This document shows, one piece after another, positions 1 through 15,000 of a stretch of DNA of 64,000 nt. Where the stretch lies: the NCBI GenBank assembly GCA_024699855.1, contig JAMPIQ010000002.1, forward strand, positions 5,084,001 through 5,148,000, read 5' to 3'. The translations under genes and the position numbers were made by a program. Positions within the stretch are counted from its first letter, which is position 1; every line of letters begins with the position of its first letter. The DNA is from Aphelenchoides besseyi. Taxonomy: Eukaryota > Nematoda > Chromadorea > Rhabditida > Aphelenchoididae. The notes beneath the pieces are model-generated. The model was given only the letters and a program-made list of their open reading frames with translations. It was not told the origin of the DNA and did not search any database.

Positions 1-3000
1 CGTTGATATGGCCCGTTGTAGTGGCTTCGCCTTTATCGGAGACAGCACGACAAACATATGTGCCTAAATATTTCATTATATAAGCCAAAAATACGAATTG
101 AAACCTGAGTCTTGTGCAATTAAATGCTTCACCTAAAAATTGCTTCATTAATTGTTAGAACTTTTCCACTTCGATATTTTGTTTTGGACGCTAATTCCAA
201 ATGGAAAAAATTGTGATTTCGAGCTGGTTGAAGACACAGATAAACACAAAACTTACCGTCAATGTACAGACTCCAAAGTTGTTTCCAAGAACAACACGAT
301 TACTGAACGGAATCGGATGCCCATCGTGCTCCCAGAATACGTTCATTGATGGATCACCAATTGGTTCCAATACACACATGAAAGTGGCAGCGTCAGTTTC
401 GGTAAATTCGCCCAAATCCGTGAGTTCTTGTGTAAAGTGCGGAGCTTCGAATTCGATTTCTGGTTCCACCAATTCATCACGTGGTCGATTAATGTATTCT
501 TCCAATTGATCGATACGTTCACGTCGTTCGCCCGGACTGACCCATTCATACGATACACCACTATCGCCAACAACTTCAACCTCGACACTTGTTTCCGCTT
601 GACCGGACGCATTGGTGGCTCGGCAAACCCAAGTGCCATTGTCTTGTGGTTCGACCGGAAGCAATTCCAACACAACCATTCCAAAATCGTAAATCTTCTT
701 GTGTCGATTTGAATCACGAACGGGTTGACCGTTGTGTAGCCATTCAACAACCATTGTTGGATCAAGAGGTTCGAGTTGAGCATCCAAATGCAAAAGTTCT
801 CCTTCGCGTAGTTGTGGCGGTTTCTGAAGTTGTGTGATGAATTTGGGCGGTCCATGAACAATTTCCGGTTGTTCTTCTGCTGGTGCTTTTGGTGCTTCCA
901 ATTCCTGTACGCGTTGCCAACTCGCAGCCTTTTGCGGATCAAGAAGCAATGAGTCGGTTGGCGTACAAGTCAAGCTTGTGCTTGTAACAGCTTCGCCTGA
1001 AAATCCCAATGTTTGTGATGGAGATTGATGTAGATTGCTCTTACCGTTTTTGTTTCGGGCCTTAAAGTTCACGTAAAAAACAGTTCAGAGAATTCGGTTT
1101 TTTGTTTGATCGTAAAGGTTTTTTGAACAAAACTTTTTTCTTTAAATTTGTAAAACAAAAAGGTTTCGGAGTTCTCTGTACTGTTGATCACGTTTTTACC
1201 TTGAGTGTAAATTGGCCGGAGTCTTCTGGAATAGCACCTAAACAAACAAATGTACTTATATTCGTAAAATATTCTAACCGTTGATCTCCAAAACCACAAA
1301 GCCAAGACTATCGAGCGTCTTGCAACGTGAAGAGCTTGCAAGTGGTCGATTGTTGAGATACCTAAACGTTTTGATAGTTAATAGTAAAGCGAAATTAAAG
1401 TACCATTGCAATTGAACATCCGAATTGATTGGTTCGTAACGCGCAGAAAAATGAACACGATCTCCGGTCTGACATTCAACTGGAGCACTCAATGGCTCAA
1501 CAAATACGGGCATTCGTTCATCAGCTGCAACTTCAACTTGTTCTGGTCGACGATTCAACGAATCTTCTAGATCTTGAACTGCTTTTGCCTTCTTTTCATT
1601 TTGCGGATGTAAGAGCAAACTCTCTTTTCTGTTCACTTGCACGGTTGTGCTTGAAGTTGCCTCTCCAGCAGCATTTTTGATTACAACAGTGTAAGTGCCT
1701 AGAGAAAGTGAACACATTCAAATTGCTACAGAATTGGTCATTTTACCTGCATCATGTGCAAGAACATAAGTGCTGCTTAGTGCCGCAATTCCAAATCCAA
1801 AAACAACCTTTTGTTTGTTGCTATTCGCAATTTCCGTATTGTCGTCGCGTAACCACTGTACTGTTAGCGATGGATCGTCCGTTGGCGTGTATGAACATTC
1901 CAAATGGCAACTATCTCCCTCATCTAATTCAAGTGGTCCATTAAGTTGAGTCGTAATTTGCGGAGCAGCGTATTCTTTTGGAGCAGGTTCTTGACGTGGA
2001 GCACGAGGTGCTTCGATTTGTTCAATTCGTGACAAAGATTGCTGGTTTATAGCGCCAGTTTGAAGACCTTCACTTGCAACAATAGTCAGTTTCGAAGATA
2101 CGGAATCAGTTCCTGCATCGTTTGTTGCAACCTAAAACAAGCGAGTCAATACGAAATGCACTTTCATGTCAAAACAACTTACCACTGTCCATTCTCCTTC
2201 ATCGTGAACAGTAGCTCTAAAAAGCGAAGCTTATCTTCACAACATGTAAAACAATTACCCGTTAATATTCAAAATGCAGTATCCAAAGTCAGAAATAATC
2301 TTAAATCGATTAGAGTTTTGAATTGGTGCCCTTAAACACGTAGATATTAAGTTGAACAGTAAGAAACAAAATCTAACCCGTTGTGTAACCACTCGATTTT
2401 CAATCCTTCAAGCGGTTCAACGGTTGTTTCAAAATGAACGGGTTGACCTTCGTTAAGTTCAGCAACGTTTTGCAACGGCGATGTGAATTTCGGCGGAGTT
2501 AATGGAGCGGGTTCAGGCTCCGGTGCTGGTTCTTTTGGTCGTTCTAATTCTTCAATTTTTGCGACCGAATCTGGATGTGTTGTGTCCAATAACAGAGCGT
2601 CTTTCGGATGACATTTGAGTGTTGCCGAGGAAACAGCTTCACCCTTTGAGTTCGCAATTCTCAACTGAATCACACCCTCATTCTCCGGATACGTCCAACG
2701 CAATGACAATCGACTTAAACCGAAGTCTTGTGATATGACGTATTTGTTTGCGTTTGCAACTTGACCATTGATAGTCCATTCAACAGTCAAACTTGGATCG
2801 TTCGTTGGTTGGAAGAGTGCTTCAAAGACGGATGGCTCGCCTTCGTCGCATTCGACGTCAGCAATTTGAGTTGTAATTGTCGGCGCATCGTACTCGACTG
2901 GTGTTGGAGTCGGTTCCTTTTCCTTCGGAGCTTCGAGCACTTGAATCTGAGCCCACGATTCTTCGTGAGTTGTGTGTCCAAGAACGTTGCCAACACCAAC

Positions 3001-6000
3001 ACATGTGATTTTAGCCGAAGTCGCTGCATCTCCAACCGTATTTCTGTAACAAAACAATCAGTTTTACTGTTTGCTTGGTTTTTCATATTTCAATTATTAG
3101 CATAAGAGTGATTAAATAGTGTTAATCTCATTTTTAACTGACAATCAATAAACGTACTCAATTTTGATTGTGTACACTCCTTCGTGATCGGGATTCACCG
3201 CTCCAATCTCCAAACATGCCCAACCCAATTCGCTTCGCGTGCGCACAAGTTGACTTGCTTGCAACGGTTGACCGTTGAATTCCCATGAAACACGTAGATC
3301 GTTGTCTCGAGCGGGTTGGAAAGTGGCTTCCAATTTAATCGGTTGTCCTTCGGGAATATCAGTAGCATCCTCAAGTTGTGTCAAAAATCGTGGTTTCTCT
3401 TTCTCCTCGACCATCTCGACTTCTTCAACAATTCGCGGTGCTTCAAGTTCCTGAATTCTGTTCCATGATTCTTGATGAAGTGTATCGTGAAGAATCTTCT
3501 CGTAACCAGCTACGGTGACTGTACAGCTGGTTGAAGCTTCTCCGTGATTGTTGTAAGCGCGGCAAGTGTAAACTCCAGAATCGTGAGGTAAAACATGGAC
3601 AATTGTAAAAACGACTGAACCAAAATTGAAGTCACAACGATGACGATTGGAATTCTGAAGAGGTACACCATTCAGTGTCCATTCGACACGCAAATCGGGA
3701 TCATCAGCAGGATCAACGTAGCCAGCAAGACGTATCACAGCTAAAATAGTCGTTTACTATTTTAAGTTGAATTGTAGAATTTAAAGTGTATATTTTGTTT
3801 ATCAAAATAACTCGTGTGTGATAACCGAAATATGATCGAAATTGCGTATATCCGCGCGAGTTTTCTGCGCCATTTGCCGGAAAGAAATTCGAGTTGCTTG
3901 ACATCGTTTCACTAAATAGCACCTCATGCTCATCTTTCTGATACGACAATCAACATTTAAATAATTTTCAACACTTTTCATTCTCTTTATTTTAAGTCCA
4001 TTTATATGGATGCTTTTTTCTTGGATTGAATTCAATTGTATGCAAAATAGACTTACCGCCTTCATCCTCAAGATCCACATTTTCGAAGGTTTGAACCCAA
4101 ACTGGTTTCGAAAACTCTTGTTCCGGATATTCGAGACGAGGGAATTTATCGACTCCTTCCAACGTTTGAATCTTTTCGTAAGATGCTGGATGAGCAGAAT
4201 CAACGATAATGTTTTCAGTATCTCCAACAGTCAACGAGGCATTCGAAATAGCTGCTCCATGTTTATTTACCTATAACAATCAGTTAAACATTTCATTATT
4301 ACCTCTTCAACTTACAGCTTTGCAAGAGTAAACTCCGTTGTCCAGTGATGTAACTTTGCTAAAAGCACAAAGTTTATTGGTTGAAAATGTAAAAGTACCT
4401 GATCAAAAGGGCAACATGACCAAAATCGAATGACATCGTGTGTCGATTACTCGATCCCAACGGCTGATCGTCTTTATACCATTGCAACTGAAAAAGCATT
4501 TAAATCAAAATACGATTTCGATTACCTGAAGATTTGGATCATCAGCAGGATAGACGTAGCCGGCAAGACGCACCATAGCTAAAATAGTCGTTTACTATTT
4601 AATGTTGGATTGTAGAATTTAAAGTGTATATTTTGTTTATTGTTGTGTATTGAGCGATTTCCTGTAGTCGAAACTCTCTCTTAACTCATTCCAATCTCCC
4701 ACCACGATTGACATTCCTCTTTTTACTTTAACTCTTTTTGTTTTCGACATCATTCTAATTAAGTGATCAAAATAAACTTACCGTTTTCGGCAACATCAGC
4801 TTGACTAACAAGTGGTTGCGTGAATTGTGGTGCCTCGTAAGTTGCTTCTTCTGGCTCAGGTAGTGGAGCTTTGGGTGCTTCTAATTCTTGAATCCTATTC
4901 CATGATGCTTGATGAATTGGATCGACAACAAGACTGGGTCGTTTTTCACAATCCAAATGCGCTTGTGTTTGGGCTTCACCACTTGCATTGATTGCTTTTA
5001 CCTAAACAATCGAATTTATTAGAAACAAATTTGAGACAAAAGGAACTCGCCATGTAATCACCAACATCGTGTGCCAATACGTAACTAAAAAGCTTGTTAT
5101 TAAGAATCAAAAACACATAAAAACCTGAAATCAAGGGTAACAAGTCCGAAGCTGTTTGTTTGTGAAATTCGCGAAGAACTTGGAATCGGACGACCATTGA
5201 AGTAAAGTTGGAAAATCATGTTGGAGTCAATCGGTTCAATTAAAGCTTCGAAATGTGCCGGTTGACCTTCGACAAGACCTGTGACATCTTGAAAATCGCG
5301 AACAAAACGCGGCGCGGCCTGTTCGGCTTCTTGTTCCTCTTCCGGTTTCTCTTTCGGGGCTTCTAATTGTTGAACACGTGCCCAACTTTCAGGATTTTGA
5401 GTATCTGTTATCAAAACGTCAAGTGGTTGAACTTCAAGTTGAGCATCAACCCGGGCTTCGCCTTGTTCGTTTGTTGCAACCTAAATTGAGATTAGACAAT
5501 TTTATAAAATACGTACAGCAGTGTAAGTTCCAGCATCCGAAGCAACACAATGCAACAAATTTAAGTATATTAGTCCGAATTCATTGACAATGCGCATTCT
5601 GTTTGAATATGCCAACGGAGTGCCATCTTTCAACCATTGAATCGTGAGTTTGTTATCATTGTTTGGAGTAACACGAGTTTGGAAATGCGCAGGTTGTCCT
5701 TCTATTCGTTGCAAACTTTCCATCGGTTCAATAAACTGAGGTGCATCCGGTGGTGCCAATTCTGCTTCCTGCGGTTTCTCTTTTGGCGCTTCCAATTCTT
5801 GAATTCGGTTCCATGATGCTTGATGCAATGGGTCCAAGTACAAAACATCATTTGGAATCACAGTGAGAGTTGAATCACATCGAATTTCACCAAATGGATT
5901 CGTAACAACCAACGAGTAAGTTGCAGAATCGTGAGAGAATGGATGCAAAAAGAAGATTGCACATCGATTTAATTCAACTACAGTGCGAATGCGATTGCTT

Positions 6001-9000
6001 GCGCCTGTAAATGATTTCAAAAATACTCTTTCGTACTAATAAGAAAACAAACCCAATGGCTGTCCATCTCTGAGCCAAGTGACCGTAAAGTTGTTGTCGT
6101 TTCGTTCGAGTTCAGCTTCAAAATTAACCGGTTGACCTTCTTGCACTTCAATAGCTTGATTGAATTGACGAACAAAACGTGGTGGAATGGGTTCCGGTTC
6201 GGGAATGATCAGTTCTTTGGGTTGACGATTTTCGAGTTCTTGAACGCGTTGCCAACTTGCTTCATGTTGGGTATCTAGACGAAGAGCATCGGTTCCTTGG
6301 ACTTTAACGTTTGCTGATGTAACAGCTTCACCGAAATCAGATTTGGCCACGCAGCTATAAACACCCGCATCTTCTGGAACGACGAAAATAATGTCCAAAC
6401 GATTAAGGTCCACATTGCGAGAGATTCGGAAACGATTTGCTTCTGAAAATTACGCATTGAGAGATGAAAAAAAAGTTGAAAAAACCTGGAAGTGGTTGAT
6501 TATTGCAAGTCCAATACAATTTCAATGTTGGATCCGTGACGGGCTGAACGCGACAGAACAATCGAACTGAATCGCCTTCAATCAAATCTTCGGCATTTTG
6601 CAAATTTTGAGTGAACGTCGGTGGAGCGAAGACCAGTTCGGGAGAAGGCTCTTTTTCTACTTGTCGATTCTCCAATTCCACAATCTTTTTGAAGGACTCT
6701 TCATGTTGACTCTCTAAGTACAAGTTTCTTTGTGCTTTGCATTCGAATTGAACACTCGATTCCGCTTCTCCGGCCTTAAAACAGAGTATAAGGTTAGTAA
6801 AAACGCTAATACCTGATTTCTGGCTCTGCATGTGTACGTGCCAGAATCCTCGGGACCTGAAAGAATACATAGTTGTAATACCGGGTTTGCCAACAACTAG
6901 ACAATGCATTAGTTGTCGGACTTGTTATTTCCAATATTGTTCATTTTTAATTTGGTTACAGTTTTATGTTTTTCGTGAATTTCTCATCAATACAGTTCAA
7001 GACGTGGTATATTTGTGCTCAAATATCTTTTCAACGTTAAATTTTCTGTTAAATTGCTTCTCGTGAATGTTTCACAAATTAAATGAACATACGTGTATAA
7101 AGTAGCTCCAAAGCATTATAGCCAAATTCGCTAATCTGTTTGATTCTGTTTGAGAATTGCAACGGCTGACCGTTGAAATACCTAAACAATTGACTGAGCA
7201 CAAATTCATTTTTGTGTTTACCATTCAATTTGAAGTGATGGATCGTTGATGGGAATTACGGTAGCGTCGAGGTGTTGAGGCATTCCTTCGATTAATTCGG
7301 CTTCTAATGCAGTCAATTGTTGAGTGAATTGTGGAGCTTCCGGTGGTAAGTCGTCAAGTGTTGGCTCAGCCGGTTTCACACTCTCCAATTCGATAATTCG
7401 TCGAAGTGATTCAGGGTGATTTGTGTCCAATACAAGAGATTCCGGATTTTCCACATCGATAGTCGCTGAAGTTTGAACTTGTCCTTGATCATTCTCGATA
7501 ATAAGCGTGTATTCTCCGGAATCATCAGGAAGAAGACCGTTGATGTAGAGAGTAATAGTACCGAAAGCTTGGGAAATGGAATGACGATTAGAGTTCTTTA
7601 ACGGAGCTCCATTCAATAGCCAGTAGGAAAAGAGACGATTATCGTCGATTGGTGCATATTGAGCTTCCAAACGAACTGATTCATCTGAGATTGGTACGAC
7701 TTCCAATTGTTTGACAATTTGTGGTGCGCTTTTTTCTGCTTCCGGCGCTTCTTCCGCGATCGGACGTGGTGCTTCAAGTTGGGCAATTCGTTCAATTGCC
7801 GTTTCATGGAACGTGTCGGTAAGGAGCGAATCTTTTGCGGTTACATTTATGTCGAGAGAGCTGCTCGCTTCTCCAGCACTATTCTGTATTCTTAGAGACA
7901 AGGTACCAGAGTCCTCTGGCCATACGTATAAAATTGAAAGAGCTATATAACCAAAGGTTGAGCTTTGCACAAAACGATGTCCGGCAGCCAACGGTTGACC
8001 ATTTAAAAGCCATTCATAAGTCAAAGTGTTGTCATCAATTGGTCCGACTTGAGCTTCAATGAAGATATTGTCGCCTTCACTTGCTTCAATTGCGCCTTGA
8101 AGCGGTTTGATGAAATACGCTGCTTGTTTCTCAGCTTCTGGTTCATCTTCTGCTTGTGGTCTTTCAGCTTCGAGCTCTTGAATCTTAGCGTACGAACTTG
8201 GATGAAGACTGTCTTGAAAGATTCGTGATTTGGCTTAAAAAATTCGTATTCATGAGGATCCTGTAGACAGAAATCTTACGTTGGCAGGTAAATTTGACAG
8301 AAGTTTCAGCTTGTCCTTAAATTAACAGAACAATTTGTCTTACTGATTTTTTTCAAAACTCACCATGTTGATTACGAGCAACACAAGTTAAGACACCGGA
8401 GTCTTCAGCGTAAACGGCTAGAAGATCCAAAGCGACGTAGGCAAAGTCAAAGAACGGACGAAAACGATGAGCACTTGGCAATGGACGACCATTGTGAAGC
8501 CATTGGATTGTAAGTGTGTTGTCGTTAATCGGTTCAATTTGGCATTCGAGGTGCAACGGCTGACCTTCTTCCAGTTCGCCCAAATCAGATGGTAACGGTT
8601 GAACAAAGCTTGGAGCAGCCTGTAATAGAGCAGTTTGTTTTCTCCACATTCCAATAATAAGCAGTTTTAGAAATTTGGCAGCACATTTAACTTCATCTTG
8701 ACAAACACTTGAAATTTAAAAAAACAAGTGACTGAAGTGTAAATTTTGGAATCTTCCGTCGTCTTCATCTTTCCGTTGTCCACTCACCTTCGGTTGGAAA
8801 TCGACCACTTCTTCGCGCGCGTATTTGTTCAAATTCTCGAGATATTCAATTTTCGAGAGTGAAAGCTCGTGTTGTGTTTCTGTCTGAATGTTCTCTTTGC
8901 CCAACACGTTCAGTGTGCAAGATCTTTCGTCGCTTCCCTTCGAATTGGTCGCTACAACACGCACTATCCCCGAATCTTCGGGGATGACTCCTGAAACATA

Positions 9001-12000
9001 TCCATTGACTTTAATCTTGCTAAATTCTTACCTTTAATGCGCAATTGAACAAGTCCAAACTCGTACAAATAGCGATATCGACTTGCCATGTAAATCGGAT
9101 TGTCGTTTATGTACCTAAAACAAAGACCTTATCCAATCATTTCGAATTGTTTTTACCATTGAACTACGGTTGTTGGATCGTTGATTGGAGTCAACTAAAT
9201 GCACTAGTTAATTATATCAGTGCACGTCAATGATTACCTTCAATTCCAATGTAATGTCATCGTGTTCATTGACCTCCAGATCTTGCAAATCGCCCAAAAA
9301 CTGCGGCGGATTGTCGGTTTCTCGATCCGGAACTTCAGCGATTCCAAAGTTTTTCGGTTGTTCCAATTCGGCAATTCGGCCTTCGCTCTCTGGATGAAGG
9401 GGATCCAAATAGAGAGTTTCGTGTGGATGAACAAGCAATTCAATGGAACTCGTGGCTTCGCCCAACTCGTTGATTGCTCGGACCTGAAAACAACGTTGTT
9501 TTGAGGATCTCGTAATCGCTTTTGTACCGTGTATTTTCCGGAGTCTTCGGGCACTGAAAATTACACAACATTAGAAAAACTTGAATTTGGTCATAAAGAT
9601 TGAATACAAGATGAATTTTGTTGTAATGTTTTCTAATGGATAGCGGGAACAGTCGAAAACATCGAATGTTTGCGTAAACTGCATTTCGTCAACTAAACGG
9701 CATCTCCGATTTGTTATCTTCAACATCTTTCTAAGTTCGCTCACAATCTTAAGCTTCCAACTTTTTGTAATTTCTCGCTATCCACTGTTCACAATTCTGT
9801 TTCATCGTGCTCAATTATCCCGTTAAGATAAACTGACCTGTATATAAGATGTCAAGTCCACAGAATCCAAAATCGAAAAGCGGTCGAATACGCGAGGCGG
9901 CGGGAAGTGGTTGGCCGTCTGAAACACAAAATAAACAGACTTTCGCGTTGAATATCTTGCTCTCTATCGACTAGTTTGCAAAATTACCTTTCGTCCATTC
10001 CACAACCATTTTTACGTCGGGCAAAACTCTCAGTTCGAAATGAACTGGTTCGTCTTGTTGAACTTCGACTTTTCCTTCCAATGGACGGGTGATTCGTGGA
10101 GCTTCCAAACTATTGAACTCTTCCTCACGCTCAACGGGAAGAGGTCCGATGTGAACTTCGAATCCTTCGATAGCGTTGATTTGTTGAAGAGCATCTTCGT
10201 GGAACGATTGCAACTGAAGGCTCTCTGGTGCAACAACAGTCAAATTGGCCGATGATTCGGCAGATCCAAGATTGTTGATCAAACTCAGAGTATAAACGCC
10301 AGCATCATCAGGATAACTGGGATAAATGGAGATTGACGTGTAGCCATTTCTGTCCATCATTTGAATTCGGTTCGCATTCGCAATTTCTTGACCATCACGA
10401 AGCCATTTGACCTAAGAAATCGACAAATTTAAATCACAAATATCACTTACTCTCATTGATGGATTGTTGACTGGTTCATAACGAGCGAAGAAGCACGATC
10501 GTCCCAATTCGTCTTCGCAATTAAAGTCCCGGAGTGGTTGCAAGATTCGTGGAGCAGTGAGTTGTCCGGCTTTTTCGGAGAATTGAATTTCGCGCGCGTC
10601 CTCCACATCATAAATTTGACTTTGTTCCATCAGATCGATCTTTGGCACAATAATAATTGTCGCCAAACTTCTTGCTTCCCCGGCTTCGTTGCTCACAACA
10701 AGCTCGTAATCACCGGAATTTTGAACCGATGCCGATTCGATTCTCAAAACAGCAAATCCATTTTGGAATTGAACGCCATCTCCCTTGATTGGACTTCCGT
10801 TGTGCAGAAATTCGACTTTAACGTTGCTAATCGGTGTGATTTTTGCCTCCAAATGTAATGGTTGGCCTTCGAAAAGTTCTTGCGAACGCAATTCACTGTG
10901 GAAATTGGGTCTGTCAACGACCGTTTTCCGCGAACTCAAATTCTGTTGACCGTCGAGAATCGAAGCCATGGATTTGCTGCCATGTCCAATCACTTCGACG
11001 TTTGCCGATTGACTCGCTTCACCCAATTGATTGACCTGGAACTCAAGATGATCAAAATTTCTTCCATCATATACTTACAGCAACAACAGTATACACTCCA
11101 GCATCATCAGCTGTGACTGTTGATAAGCTCAACACGGCAGCTCCAAATTCAATAATTGTCGTGATACGTGAAGACGCTAAAACAATTGCGAATGGATTTA
11201 TAATAAAATCTTTAGCTTACAGACAATCGGTCGTCCATTTAAAAGCCAAGTAATAGCTAAACGCTTGTCATCAGTAGGCGAGAACTTCACGTCCATGAGT
11301 GCATGTGACCCTTCGTACAAGGTGAGATCTTTTAATTGACTCAAGAATTTTGGTGGCTCTTTAGATGGTGGCGGTTCATCTTCAAGTGGACGTGGCCGTT
11401 GGCTGAATCAATGGGATATTTCGTTTTTTCTGTTAACTTACTATTGTCGGGAACGGTCAACACGGCGTAGTGTAACACGTTCACGTTCTTCCGGTTCTTC
11501 AGTTGCTTTGCGTTTTGTTGCGATCTCTGTAATTTTTGTTGTTTGAAAGAACTCTTATGGTCAGGAAGTAAAAAAGGCGATACAAACAGCTGTCCAACTC
11601 CAACAGCTTTGTTTTCCCTTCCGATTCTTGACGCATTTAGCGTCCGTCAGCGGTGTAAGCGCCGGTTTAGTGCGTGGGTGAAGGGGTGAAGACTGGAAAG
11701 TTCAAGTGCAAAAACAACTCACGCGGTTTCACGATTTCAAATTGCGATCCAAAAGTTCCCGATTGGTTTTTAGCGAACGCAACGTATTGGCCGAAATCCG
11801 GCTCCTCGATTTTTGCGATCACGAGTTGAGATTGTCCGGGAGCCTTTTCGGTGATTTGGTATTTCGAATCGCTCTTTAGAGTCTTGTTGCCTTTTTTCCA
11901 TTCGATCGTTGGAGTCGGTTGTCCGGATACTTGGGCCGTAAATGTGACTTTATCGCCGACTTTACTGGCAATCGGTTGTGGTGCTTGTACAAACTGTGGC

Positions 12001-15000
12001 GGACTTCCACCTCCTCCGGCGGTGCCGTTTGCAGTTGGCGGATTCTAAAGTTCGCTTATTTGAAAAGAAGTTAATCGATTAAATCCCACAGAGTTTTTTT
12101 GGAAGTTTTTATGTCACAAAAAGTGTAAACTACAAGCGAGCTGGGGATTAACATTATAAGCAAAACTAAGCCGTGTAATAGAAATCCCAATAGAGAAGAA
12201 GATGAGTCAAAAACGAACTTTTCTAATTGGCGGTGCCATTTGTTGATTTTGTTGTAATTCGTATTCTACTTGTTGGGGTTTGCGCAGATACGGATGAACG
12301 TATTGAGTTGCTTGACCACTTAGGAACTCTTCAAGAGCCTAAAATTAGAGTCTATTACAACTGAAAAGGTCAAAAATTGATTGACCTCTGATGGTCTTTG
12401 GTCGGGATGGCGTTGATGTACAACTTGTGATCCACTAAACTGGTCCAAATACGAACGAAAAACCGGTTGTTGCTGTTGAACTAGTTGCGGTGGTGAGTAG
12501 TAATGTTGAACGGTAGGACGAGGTTGATCGTAGTGCCGTTCTTGAAACTCTTGAGTTGTTGGTTTGTAGAAAAGTTGTTGATTGCGTACGACTGGTTGAC
12601 TGTATTCGTGATAGTCAACAGTGGAACGCAAGTTCGATGGCTGTGATTGACGTTGTACCGGTTGAGATATCGGTTGTTGTTGTTGTGGAAACGAATGTGT
12701 TGAAGTTAAATCGACTTGTTGTGTTGACGATTGTTGTAATTGAGAAGCAGGTTTTACGGAAACAATCGGACGGCCAACTTGATAAGTTTCAGTGTAAAGA
12801 ACTTCCGGTTGGCGTCTTTGAGTTTGAATAACTTGTTCCTGAACAGGTGATTGCTTCTGAGTTAACGCTGCTTGTGGGCGTTGTTGAACAACAGTGGATT
12901 GTAGTCTTGATTGCTGTACGTAGTTAGTTGCCTGCTGTTGAGGACGGCGATCGTAATCGAAATTGCGCAACGATTGTTGTTGGATTTGAGATTTCGGTGG
13001 TTCTCTTTGTGTTTGCTGAGAAGCCGCCGCTCGGACTTTTTGTTGAGTCACTGGCGGCGCACTTTCAGGATAACGAAGTGGGAAAACTTCGATTCGAACC
13101 GAACGTTCGGCCTAAAAACAACGAGAATTACAGTTCTTGAATCGTTGGTGATTTAACACGCTAGTGAAAGTGTTGCAAGAGCTAATAGAATTGAGACTAA
13201 AGATCTAGTTTTGGAAAAATGTCGGGGATATCAAATAGCTGACCAATGCAAAAGATCAAACAACCGCATCTGGTTGCTACAGACAAATGATCCCGACGGC
13301 GAAAGTTGGGATTTAGCAATGTGGTAAAAACGTTTTAGTTTTCAGTCCTCAAGTTCCCGTTCGATTTTGAGTGAGAATCAATTGGAGAGCTCGTGAAGTT
13401 TGCTCACATCTCACAGTTCGAAAACTTTCGAGAGCTCAGCCGTTTTTCTCGCATTCCATCTCTCAAACGCGTGTTCTTCCATTGTATGACCGAATGGTTT
13501 GAACGGCTGAAAATTGAGGCAAAACTGAGACCCGTCTAATCGTGATCGACGTGAGTTCTCAACGAAATCGAACGGCAAATGGCAAGCGGATCGAAAGCAC
13601 ACTGCGACAATCGGCAGATTTCTCGTTTGTCCGTTTGACCAACTTCGAACGCCTTCGCCCCCATTTCAGTCGTTTTTCGACTCACAAACAGCCCCAAGAC
13701 TTCGTGCCCACGGCATCGAAATCGTACCGACAGCCCACCTCCTCTTTTCTTCGTGCCCCATTGTTCATCAAGACCACCAAGTTTTGACTTTTTTCTTCCG
13801 TGCACTTGCTCTCGATTGTTGCAGATCGATTGGCCAAGAGATGAAAGACAAAAGCGCTGCATGAGCTCATCTTGCCTGCATAACACCCGCAATCGACGCC
13901 AACTGTCCGCTTCAACGGTCGTCCTCGTAGCGGAACGATGCCAATCGAGATGTGAAATGAAAAAATCCAATGGCCCATTATTTTTTTTCGACCCATGAAG
14001 TTGGCCAATTGGCGTCAAATTTCAACATTGCCGAATCCTTGCCATCAATTTCGATCGATGCGTTCGGATTGTCCAACCAAAGCCATCACTCAAGAATTTA
14101 AAGATCGATCGAAGAGGTTGTTGCGCTATCTTGTGAAGTGTGAAAGGAAGATGACAAACACCAACAGGCAATCGCAAAGATCAGAAATCAAATTGAGTAC
14201 AAGGAAGTTTTCTCATGAGACAAATCCAGTGAGCTTGAAATGATGCAGCAAAATAAAAAAACTTACCTTTCCTGCTGATGATTCGGCAACAATCGTATAC
14301 TCTGCACTGTCGGATGGTTCAACCTCGAGAATTCTCAACACTGCAGTCGAACTTTTGAATGTGAATTGAGCTCGTGGCTGTCGATTAACATCCAACATAC
14401 GATGATTTTTGAGTAGAAACACGTTTGGTTTCGGATTGCCAACAATTGAGCATTGAATTATGGCATCCGTTCCTTCGGTCAATTTCAAATTTCGGGGCTC
14501 AGTTCGAAAGGTTGGTGGAACAATTGGGGCACGAGAAGAATGCAAATGCATCAGTTCGGGTTCTGTTTCACTTTCACTTATACCCCATGCCTAAAAGTGA
14601 AGTCGATTAGTCAAAACGCAGGTGTTAGTTGCCGTGTCGCTATCCGAGAAATTTGGCGACAAAAGATTTCTGTGTTGAATTTGTTTCTGTGGTGTCATTC
14701 GATGTAATTGGGCAGATTGCGGTTGTTGACTGCGTGCAATCATTCGTTGTTTCTTTTCGGCGTAAAACGAGTTCTTTTCGTTCGACAACCAATTCTCGTA
14801 GTCTTCTTTGGACAAGATCTAAAAATGTTTTTGTGAACACATCGATGGAATACAAATGTACGTAAGCTGAGCATTCTACAGTTCCAATCGAATTGGTAGC
14901 TCTATACATAAAGATTAAGTACACGTTAGCTCTCACTACGGAAAATGCACACGTTTTATATCAATGGACTCAACTCGACAAGTGGAGTCCATCGATGTGT

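Noticed and set aside
343..942. Long ORFs in other frames or on the opposite strand of kettin exons (also around 2787-3105 and 12556-12831)
   Set aside because: They are shadows of the Ig-coding frame, which has clear domain conservation.
13536..14018. 160-codon minus-strand ORF in the large kettin intron
   Set aside because: It has no Ig features and lacks splice sites in the phase needed to join kettin exons; frames on the other strand are also open.
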